The notes under the pieces: generated by a model
The model's input: the letters and a program-made list of their open reading frames with translations, nothing else
Database searches by the model: none
What the model was told of the DNA's origin: nothing
Made by a program: the position numbers and the translations under genes
Source of the DNA: Prevotella sp.
GTDB taxonomy: Bacteria > Bacteroidota > Bacteroidia > Bacteroidales > Bacteroidaceae
Assembly: GCA_021203915.1 (NCBI GenBank)
Contig: JAJQAI010000118.1
Location: 1-6,327 of the forward strand
Length of the DNA stretch: 6,327 nt
Direction of reading: 5' to 3'
Part shown: in pieces, positions 1-5,452 of the stretch
Layout: each line of letters starts with the position of its first letter
Numbering within the stretch: the first letter of the stretch is position 1

Positions 1-73
1 ATTGAGAATCTTGAATCCTAACCCTTAGATGAATCCACCATTTCTATAGAAAGGAGGTAGCTTTTTTCGCGTC
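1..73 (-). other. Probable untranslated leader of a transcript leaving the window; no gene seen
   Basis: This is the sequence after the predicted promoter. It has no open frame of useful length: the only minus-strand ATG gives seven codons (MVDSSKG) and then a stop. It contains a perfect 12-bp palindrome, TTTCTATAGAAA (41-52), and two copies of TGAATCC spaced 18 bp apart (12-18 and 30-36). The coding sequence it serves would begin left of position 1. No riboswitch or tRNA fold was recognised. Confidence 0.4.
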
Positions 74-78
74 GCGTG

Positions 79-110
79 CAAAGGTAAGATAAACTTTTCT
101 AACAAGCAAA
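79..110 (-). promoter_or_regulatory. Bacteroidota-type promoter firing leftward out of the window
   Basis: On the minus strand TTTG (110-107) is followed by a 20-nt spacer and then TACCTTTG (86-79). This matches the known Bacteroidota -33/-7 consensus (TTTG and TAnnTTTG) recognised by the primary sigma factor of that phylum. Transcription should start near position 72-75 and run off the left edge. It would serve a gene downstream of galE that is outside the window. The match is complete at both boxes; activity is inferred. Confidence 0.7.
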
Positions 111-131
111 AAATTCATTTCGTTTTTTGCT
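105..131 (-). terminator. Possible terminator hairpin downstream of galE
   Basis: A perfect 9-bp inverted repeat (AGCAAAAAA and TTTTTTGCT, 9-nt loop) begins 8 nt beyond the galE stop. The descending arm on the minus strand carries six T residues, and further T-rich sequence follows. The stem is mostly A-T and therefore weak, so termination is plausible but not certain. The symmetry means it could act in either direction. The same arm supplies the TTTG of the promoter described next to it. Confidence 0.4.
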
Positions 132-138
132 AGATGGC

Positions 139-1179
139 TTACTGTACACCATCTTCACGGAGCTTTTTCTGCCATTTCCAAGCAGACTGAAGAGCATCCT
201 CAAGACTATGCTCGGCCTTCCATCCCAAGACAGCATTAGCTTTGTCAACATTACCCCATACTTTTTCTATATCGCCTTCACGGCGAGGGGCATATTTCCA
301 ATTTAGCTTAACTTGTGTAGCCTTTTCAAAGCCTTGGACAACCTCTAAAGTACTTACACCGGTTCCAGTTCCAATATTGAATATCTCAACATTATCTGTA
401 TCGGGACTTTCTAGAATTCTTTCCATTGCTTTTACGTGAGCTTTTGCTAAATCTACAACGTATATGTAATCACGTATGCAAGTGCCATCTGGGGTTTTAT
501 AGTCATTACCAAATATTTTAAGTTCCCCTCTTATTCCAATGGCCGTTTGTGTAACAAAAGGAATAAGATTCATTGGAACACCATTTGGTAACTCGCCTAT
601 ATGGGCTGTGGGATGAGCTCCTATTGGGTTAAAGTACCTTAGTATAATTGACTTTATTGGGGCACCGCTATAAATAAAGTCTTGAATTATTTCCTCGTTT
701 ATTTGTTTTGTGTTTCCGTATGGACTTAGTGCTTTTTGTATTGGCGCATTTTCAGTTACAGGAAGATTCTCTTTTGTGGGCTGGCCATAAACTGTGCAGC
801 TTGATGAAAATATAATACCCTTAACTTTATACTTAGGCATTAGCTCTAAGATATTAATTAGGCTAGTGATATTATTGCGGTAGTATAGCAGTGGCTTTTC
901 CACACTTTCTCCAACTGCCTTGCTTGCTGCAAAGTGAATTATTCCGCTTATATCGCCATGTTTAGAAAAAACACCCTCTAATGCCGAGAGATCACAACAA
1001 TCAACTTTTTCAAAAAATGGTCTTTTTCCAGTTATTTTTTCAATGCCATCAATAACCGCCTGATTGGAATTTGAGAGGTTATCTACGATGACAACTTCAT
1101 AACCTGCCTGTTGTAGCTCGACAGTGGTGTGGGAACCGATAAAACCGGTTCCCCCTGTCACCAAAATCTTCTGTTTCAT
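139..1179 (-). CDS. galE: UDP-glucose 4-epimerase (GalE)
   Basis: GalE is a cytoplasmic NAD+-dependent enzyme that interconverts UDP-glucose and UDP-galactose, serving galactose use and supply of sugars for capsule and LPS. It is a short-chain dehydrogenase/reductase family protein of 346 residues (E. coli GalE has 338). The Rossmann motif TGGTGFIGS is at 8-16, followed by VDNLSNS at 32-38. The active site has SSSCTVYG at 125-132 (S127 matching E. coli S124) and SPYGNTK at 152-158, giving the YxxxK pair Y154/K158. Substrate-side motifs are RYFNPIGAHP (181-190), GNDYKTPDGTCIRDYI (224-239) and APRREGD (297-303). V307 sits where E. coli has Y299, a position that controls use of N-acetylated sugars. 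The gene follows rnfA in the same direction without an evident promoter and is probably cotranscribed. It has no mechanistic link to the Rnf complex. Confidence 0.96.
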   Translation of the reverse strand: MKQKILVTGGTGFIGSHTTVELQQAGYEVVIVDNLSNSNQAVIDGIEKITGKRPFFEKVDCCDLSALEGVFSKHGDISGIIHFAASKAVGESVEKPLLYYRNNITSLINILELMPKYKVKGIIFSSSCTVYGQPTKENLPVTENAPIQKALSPYGNTKQINEEIIQDFIYSGAPIKSIILRYFNPIGAHPTAHIGELPNGVPMNLIPFVTQTAIGIRGELKIFGNDYKTPDGTCIRDYIYVVDLAKAHVKAMERILESPDTDNVEIFNIGTGTGVSTLEVVQGFEKATQVKLNWKYAPRREGDIEKVWGNVDKANAVLGWKAEHSLEDALQSAWKWQKKLREDGVQ

Positions 1180-1190
1180 AATATTTGTGC

Positions 1191-1217
1191 GTTTCTCAAG
1201 GATTCCTTTTTAGAAAC
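1191..1217 (-). repeat. Imperfect stem-loop between rnfA and galE
   Basis: On the transcribed strand GTTTCT pairs with AGAAAC (6 bp). Inside it AAGG and CCTT can pair around an AAT loop, separated from the outer stem by a small asymmetric internal loop. It fills most of the 43-nt gap after the rnfA stop. No U-run follows, so it is not a clear terminator. A role in mRNA processing between rnfA and galE is possible but unproven. Confidence 0.35.
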
Positions 1218-1222
1218 CTTAA

Positions 1223-1825
1223 TTACTCAATTCCAAATACTAAGCTAAGTCCTCCGTCAACACCAGAGAATCCCATAAATGCAAGGCTTAGAAGACCTGC
1301 AGTTACAAGTACTATAGCCATACCCTTCATACCTTTGGGTACATTAACCATAGCAAGTTGTTCACGAAGACCTGCAAATACCACAAGTGCTAAAGCGAAG
1401 CCAATAGCTGTGGAGAATGCATAAACAACGCTTTGAATTAAGGAGTAGTCCTTCTGGATAACCAAAATAGCAACACCGAGTACAGCACAGTTTGTTGTTA
1501 TTAGTGGTAGGAAAATTCCTAAAGCTTGGTATAGTGCTGGAGAGACTTTCTTAAGTATAATCTCAACCATCTGAACCAAGGAAGCTATCACTAAGATGAA
1601 CGTTATGGTCTGTAGATATTGTAAACCAAATGGGTTCAAAAGATATACCTGTACAAGGTAGGTAACTATCGTAGCAAGAGTCATTACAAATGCTACTGCA
1701 GCTCCCATTCCAAGGGAAGTGGAAACCTTTTGTGATACTCCAAGGAATGGACATATTCCCAAGAATTGTGACAACACTATGTTGTTCACAAATATTGCTG
1801 ATATAAAAATCAATAGGTATTCCAT
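1223..1825 (-). CDS. rnfA: RnfA, integral membrane subunit of the Rnf complex
   Basis: RnfA (homologous to NqrE) is the six-helix partner of RnfE and the last rnf gene in the order B-C-D-G-E-A. The protein has 200 residues starting MEYLLIFISAIFVNN. Motifs are VLSQFLGICPFLGVS (17-31) and LPLITTNCAVLGVAI (106-120), with C25 and C113 as the probable ligands of the intramembrane Fe-S centre shared with RnfE. Helices fall at about 2-20, 38-63, 71-91, 101-123, 133-153 and 168-187. I place the start at the ATG at 1825 and not at the in-frame TTG at 1831. Family members begin M-x-Y-[IL]-L-x-F, and the ATG choice leaves a 2-nt gap after the rnfE stop. Upstream there is only a weak AAGAAAG. galE follows after 43 nt. 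Confidence 0.96.
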   Translation of the reverse strand: MEYLLIFISAIFVNNIVLSQFLGICPFLGVSQKVSTSLGMGAAVAFVMTLATIVTYLVQVYLLNPFGLQYLQTITFILVIASLVQMVEIILKKVSPALYQALGIFLPLITTNCAVLGVAILVIQKDYSLIQSVVYAFSTAIGFALALVVFAGLREQLAMVNVPKGMKGMAIVLVTAGLLSLAFMGFSGVDGGLSLVFGIE

Positions 1826-1827
1826 AA

Positions 1828-2412
1828 TCAAGCTTTCTTAAATCTGTTTACAATAGCTATAAGATAACCAAGCGTGATAAACGCTCCAGGAGGAAGTACG
1901 AAAAGCAACATGTTGAGAACCTCTGGAAGTAATTGAAAACCAAAGATTGAACCTGCACCAAGTACCTCACGTACAATTCCAAGCAGTGTTAGGGCTAGGG
2001 TAAATCCTATTCCCATACCTAATCCATCAAATAAACTCTGAACGGGTCCGTGACTGCAGGCAAAAGCTTCAGCACGTCCAAGAATAATACAGTTCACAAC
2101 GATTAGAGGAATGAAAAGTCCGAGCGTCTCGTTTATTTCTGGGAAGAATGCCTGCATAATCATTTGTAGTATGGTCACAAACGATGCTATAACTACAATG
2201 AATACCGGAATTCGAACCTTATCAGGAGTTAAATTCTTTATCAAGGAAATTACTATGTTGGAGCAAATAAGCACGAACATAGTTGCTAAACCCATTGACA
2301 TTCCGTTTATGGCAGAGGTTGTTGTCGCTAAAGTAGGACACATGCCAAGAAGAAGTACAAAGGTTGGGTTCTCCTTGATTATACCGTTAGTTAATATTTT
2401 TATGTAATTCAT
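1828..2412 (-). CDS. rnfE: RnfE, integral membrane subunit of the Rnf complex
   Basis: RnfE (homologous to NqrD) is a six-helix membrane protein that pairs with its paralogue RnfA. In the related Nqr complex the corresponding pair holds an intramembrane Fe-S centre through two Cys from each partner. The 194-residue protein shows ENPTFVLLLGMCPTLATTTS (14-33), RIPVFIVVIASFVT (67-80) and FIPLIVVNCIILGRAEAFA (100-118). C25 and C108 are the expected cluster ligands. Hydrophobic segments lie at about 17-33, 36-58, 68-90, 98-116, 129-150 and 164-188. The start is the ATG that begins MNYIKILTNGIIKENP, 15 nt after the rnfG stop; no Shine-Dalgarno sequence is visible there. The TGA stop lies 2 nt before the rnfA ATG. 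Confidence 0.96.
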   Translation of the reverse strand: MNYIKILTNGIIKENPTFVLLLGMCPTLATTTSAINGMSMGLATMFVLICSNIVISLIKNLTPDKVRIPVFIVVIASFVTILQMIMQAFFPEINETLGLFIPLIVVNCIILGRAEAFACSHGPVQSLFDGLGMGIGFTLALTLLGIVREVLGAGSIFGFQLLPEVLNMLLFVLPPGAFITLGYLIAIVNRFKKA

Positions 2413-2427
2413 AATCCAAAAAGAGTT

Positions 2428-3051
2428 TTATTCCGTGATTTTGCTTGTAGCAGATGTGCTTCCATCAGTCTGCACATCATGATATGCATCGTATGCCTGA
2501 GAAATAGCTAAAAGGAAGGCTCTAGAGGTAATAGTTGAAGCCGTGATAGCGTCAATATCACCACCATCCTTTGATACCGTTAAGTTATGTTTCTCAGGAT
2601 GTTTTCCAATAATACTTCCTTTGCCATCACTCTGAAACCATTTTTCGGCCTTTGCTCCAAGTCCAGGTGTTTCAGAATGATCCAAAATAGTATAACCTAA
2701 AATAGTTCCTTCGGGGTCAAATCCAACTAGTACGTTAAGATCTCCACCAAAGCCACTTGTTGTGCTCTCTATGGCAACGCCAAGGTCTTTATCACTTGCA
2801 TCAACGGCTTTATAGGCAACGAATACAACCTGTTTGCCTTTGATTTCTTTCCTTATGGTATCGGTTTGAGCAACTTTAAGGTCACCGCCTCCCATTACAT
2901 CCTTGATACCATCAGAAAGTGCCTTTTCAGCCTGCAGTCTTATTGGCTCTTCTGTAATTTTATGAATATAAGCTAGAATGGCGCCCATTATTACGGCAAC
3001 ACATACTAGGGCCAATACCATGTTCAATATTGATGATTCAAGCTTTTTCAT
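2428..3051 (-). CDS. rnfG: RnfG, membrane-anchored flavoprotein subunit (covalent FMN) of the Rnf complex
   Basis: RnfG (homologous to NqrC) has one N-terminal transmembrane helix (about 9-29, LNMVLALVCVAVIMGAILAYI) and an extracytoplasmic FMN-binding domain. It passes electrons within the complex. The 207-residue length is normal. Conserved features are the LGYTILDHSETPGLGAKAEKWF region (118-139) and the C-terminal flavinylation site. That site reads DAITASTITS at 167-176, so the expected FMN-linked residue is T173. It departs from the common S/T-G-A-T by having Ala at the Gly position and Ser at the Ala position. The last 15 residues are polar and Ser/Thr-rich. The ATG start is supported by the 4-nt overlap with rnfD and by AAGGAGG 7 nt upstream. 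Identification rests on the motifs, the topology and the position between rnfD and rnfE. Confidence 0.95.
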   Translation of the reverse strand: MKKLESSILNMVLALVCVAVIMGAILAYIHKITEEPIRLQAEKALSDGIKDVMGGGDLKVAQTDTIRKEIKGKQVVFVAYKAVDASDKDLGVAIESTTSGFGGDLNVLVGFDPEGTILGYTILDHSETPGLGAKAEKWFQSDGKGSIIGKHPEKHNLTVSKDGGDIDAITASTITSRAFLLAISQAYDAYHDVQTDGSTSATSKITE

Positions 3052-4052
3052 TTCTTTTCCTCCTTCACTACTTCGCCATAACGCTTTGGCTTAATATATG
3101 TATTAATAAGTGGAGTAAATGAATTCATAATCAAAATGGCGAAAGACATACCTTCTGGATATGATCCCCAATTACGTATTACAACCGTTAGGGCACCTAT
3201 TAAAATACCATAGAGTATCTGTCCCTTAGGTGTCATTGGAGATGTTACATAGTCTGTTGCCATAAAGATTGCACCTAGCATTAGACCTCCGCTAAGAAGC
3301 TCATCAATAGGATTTGCATAAATAGGACTAGCAAGGTGCATGATTCCTGAGAATATAAACACAGTAGCTAAGATACTTATTGGAATATGCCATGTTATTA
3401 TTTTTCTGCATAGCATATAGATGAGTCCAATAATAAGTGCTAAAGCACAAACCTCACCAATTGTTCCTGCACCCGTTGCTGTGGGATTACCTAAAAGAAG
3501 ATGCAGAGAGTCTGGTAGACGTTCAAGAACAGAAGCATCACCTGACTTTATGGCCTCTTTCATAATGCTCAGTGGTGTAGCGCCTGTTTCTGCATCCAAA
3601 TAAGATAATCCTTGTCCAACTAGTGGCCATGAGGTCATTTGTGCTGGGAAAGATACCAAAAGGAAGCATCTACCTACAAGGGCTGGGTTCCATGGATTAC
3701 ATCCAAGGCCACCAAAACTCATCTTACCAATTCCGATAGCAACAAGGGCACCAATTAATATTATCCATACCGGAAGATTAGAAGGTAGGTTAAAACCTAG
3801 TAACAAACCTGTTAGGATTGCTGATCCGTCGCAAATGGACGGCTGCTTTTTCAAAATATACTTTGTAATCGCCCACTCAAAAAATACGCAGGCCGCCACA
3901 CTTGAAAGGCAAACTATGACAGAGCCTATGCCAAAGTACACAAAGGATACTATAAGCGCTGGTATTAGAGCTATTATAACCCCATACATGTTATGCTCAA
4001 CGCTATCTGATCCATGTGCGTGTGGTGATAATGATACTATTAATTTGCTCAT
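3048..4052 (-). CDS. rnfD: RnfD, FMN-carrying integral membrane subunit of the Rnf complex
   Basis: RnfD (homologous to NqrB) is a polytopic inner-membrane subunit that carries covalently bound FMN and contributes to ion translocation. The protein has 334 residues, a usual length for this family. Hydrophobic segments recur at about 24-60, 78-110, 200-240 and 255-312. Family motifs seen are SPHAH near the N terminus, DGSAILTGLLLGFNLP (75-90), KMSFGGLGCNPWNPALVGR (110-128), ATDYVTSPMTPKGQ (265-278) and NWGSYPEGMSFAILIMN (294-310). The flavinylation motif is DAETGATPL at 153-161 and fits D-x-x-[ST]-G-A-T, so T159 is the expected FMN-bearing residue. Attachment needs an ApbE-type flavin transferase, which is not encoded here. 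The gene follows rnfC after 47 nt with an A-rich leader and no Shine-Dalgarno sequence, and its TGA overlaps the rnfG ATG by 4 nt. Confidence 0.96.
   Translation of the reverse strand: MSKLIVSLSPHAHGSDSVEHNMYGVIIALIPALIVSFVYFGIGSVIVCLSSVAACVFFEWAITKYILKKQPSICDGSAILTGLLLGFNLPSNLPVWIILIGALVAIGIGKMSFGGLGCNPWNPALVGRCFLLVSFPAQMTSWPLVGQGLSYLDAETGATPLSIMKEAIKSGDASVLERLPDSLHLLLGNPTATGAGTIGEVCALALIIGLIYMLCRKIITWHIPISILATVFIFSGIMHLASPIYANPIDELLSGGLMLGAIFMATDYVTSPMTPKGQILYGILIGALTVVIRNWGSYPEGMSFAILIMNSFTPLINTYIKPKRYGEVVKEEKK
3059..3065 (-). promoter_or_regulatory. Shine-Dalgarno sequence of rnfG, inside the rnfD coding end
   Basis: AAGGAGG sits 7 nt before the rnfG ATG, within the codons for the Lys-Glu-Glu near the RnfD C terminus (VVKEEKK). 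The arrangement matches the rnfB/rnfC junction: strong Shine-Dalgarno sequence, same spacing, ATGA overlap. It supports the chosen rnfG start and coupled translation. Confidence 0.75.
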
Positions 4053-4074
4053 TTTTTTATGATGTTTTTCTCTT

Positions 4075-4092
4075 TTCCCCTTTTTAGGGGAA
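4075..4092 (-). repeat. Intercistronic hairpin between rnfC and rnfD
   Basis: A perfect 7-bp inverted repeat lies in the 47-nt gap after the rnfC stop. On the transcribed strand it reads TTCCCCT, AAAA, AGGGGAA. The stem is GC-rich and the loop is 4 nt. It is followed by A-rich sequence, not a U tract, so it does not look like an intrinsic terminator for the operon. It may instead mark an RNA-processing or stability point, or affect translation of rnfD. The function is inferred only. Confidence 0.5.
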
Positions 4093-4099
4093 GAAGATT

Positions 4100-5452
4100 T
4101 TATTTTTTGGTGTTACGTGCTCTTATCAGTCCCATGACAGTACTCTTGCCAAGACGTATATTATCAAGCAGTGGACGATGAGCCGGACATGTAAATTGAC
4201 ATGAGCCACACTCAATACATGAGGTGATATCCTCTTGTTCCATCCTCTCCCACATATGCTTTGCACTACCTGTAGCAAGGAGATATGGCTCAAGACCCAT
4301 TGGACATGCACTTACGCATTTAGCACAACGTATACATGGTTGTGGCTCCTTACGTCTAGCCTCCTCATCGCTTAAAATAGTGATGCTATTACTGCCCTTA
4401 CAAACGGGAACTTCATCAGTGGTAAGAGCCTTACCCATCATTGGGCCACCGCCAAGTAGTTTGTTGTCGCCCTCAGGCATTCCACCACACTCCTCAATAA
4501 GGTCTTTCATAGGCGTACCCATACGAACTAGGAAATTACCAGGCTTTTTAACCTTCTTTCCTGTAACGGTTGTGTAACGCTCAAACAGAGGTTTATTCTT
4601 CATTACAGCCTCATATACAGCGAAAGCAGTTCCAACGTTCTGCACAATTGCACCAACGTTTACAGGAATTGCTGGAGGTGCAGGAACTTGCCTGCGAATA
4701 ACTGCATCTACGAGCTGTTTTTCACCACCTTGTGGATACTTCTTAGCTAGTGGAACTATCTCAACATTTGGATAGCTTGTAGCTTTTTGTTGAAGAAGTT
4801 CAATGGCTTTAGGTTTGTTATCTTCAATACCGATATAACCCTTGTTTACTTTAGATGCCTTCATTAGAAGATCTAAACCAACTAGGATTTCGTCGGCATG
4901 CTCAAGCATCAATCTATAGTCAGATGTGATATATGGTTCACATTCAACGCCATTTAGTATTACACACTCTGCCTTTGCTGTTGGTGGGGGACAAAGTTTT
5001 ATAAATGTTGGGAAACCAGCTCCACCCATACCTACTATTCCGGCTTTCTTTATTCTTTCAACAATCTCCTCAGGCGTGAGTTCTGGATGTTGAGCAAGAG
5101 TTTCTAGTTTATCAGAGCGGTCAATGCTCTCTTCCCATTCATCTCCTTCAACCTTTATGATAATTGCAGGTTTACGATAACCAGAAGCATCAACGGCTGT
5201 ATCTATTTTAGACACAGTTCCTGATACAGAAGAGTAAATTGGAGCAGAAACAAAGGCACCTGCCTCGGCTATAAGAGTTCCTACCTTTACCTTGTCACCC
5301 TTAGCAACCACGGGCTTAGCAGGGGCTCCAATGTGTTGTGATAGTGGGAAGGTAGCCTCCGAGGGTAACTTAGCAACTTGTGTTGGCATTTCAGCCGATA
5401 TCTTATTGTCATGGGGATGTACACCGCCAATTCTGAACGTTTTCAGTTTCAT
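4100..5452 (-). CDS. rnfC: RnfC, NADH/FMN- and Fe-S-binding peripheral subunit of the Rnf complex
   Basis: RnfC is the cytoplasmic-side subunit where NAD(H) reacts; it is related to the NuoF/Nqo1 flavoprotein of complex I. The 450-residue length fits the shorter RnfC forms without a long C-terminal repeat tail. Visible parts in order: the N-terminal FRIGGVHPHDNK; a biotinyl/lipoyl-like beta region at about 45-100 (KPVVAKGDKVKVG, then SSVSGTVSKI); the glycine-rich nucleotide/FMN motif GMGGAGFPT at 141-149; NGVECEPYITSDYR at 167-180; KYPQGGEKQL at 238-247; an SLBB-like stretch around 265-320; GGGPMMG at 334-340. Two [4Fe-4S] motifs, CX2CX2CX3C, start at C373 (ends CP at 383-384) and C412 (ends CP at 422-423). 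The ATG is chosen because it forms an ATGA overlap with rnfB and has AGGAGGAGG 7 nt upstream. The gene is intact. Confidence 0.97.
   Translation of the reverse strand: MKLKTFRIGGVHPHDNKISAEMPTQVAKLPSEATFPLSQHIGAPAKPVVAKGDKVKVGTLIAEAGAFVSAPIYSSVSGTVSKIDTAVDASGYRKPAIIIKVEGDEWEESIDRSDKLETLAQHPELTPEEIVERIKKAGIVGMGGAGFPTFIKLCPPPTAKAECVILNGVECEPYITSDYRLMLEHADEILVGLDLLMKASKVNKGYIGIEDNKPKAIELLQQKATSYPNVEIVPLAKKYPQGGEKQLVDAVIRRQVPAPPAIPVNVGAIVQNVGTAFAVYEAVMKNKPLFERYTTVTGKKVKKPGNFLVRMGTPMKDLIEECGGMPEGDNKLLGGGPMMGKALTTDEVPVCKGSNSITILSDEEARRKEPQPCIRCAKCVSACPMGLEPYLLATGSAKHMWERMEQEDITSCIECGSCQFTCPAHRPLLDNIRLGKSTVMGLIRARNTKK

Noticed and set aside
41..60. AAAGGAGGT on the plus strand (or, read on the minus strand, ACCTCCTTTCT like the 3' end of 16S rRNA)
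   Set aside because: No plus-strand open frame follows at a useful distance (GTG, two codons, stop), and the flanking bases do not match the conserved 16S 3' sequence, so it is treated as chance similarity.
1234..1242. TAGTATTTG in the end of rnfA as a -7 promoter box for galE
   Set aside because: It has three bases between TA and TTTG where the consensus has two, and no well-spaced TTTG box was identified, so no galE promoter is claimed.
1826..1831. Upstream TTG at 1831 as the rnfA start (adding Met-Ile to the N terminus, 4-nt overlap with rnfE)
   Set aside because: The ATG at 1825 gives MEYLLIF, which matches the usual RnfA N terminus, and ATG is the more likely start codon.
4075..4099. 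rnfC/rnfD hairpin as an intrinsic terminator
   Set aside because: On the transcribed strand it is followed by A-rich, not U-rich, sequence, and rnfD-rnfA must be expressed with rnfB-rnfC to make the complex.
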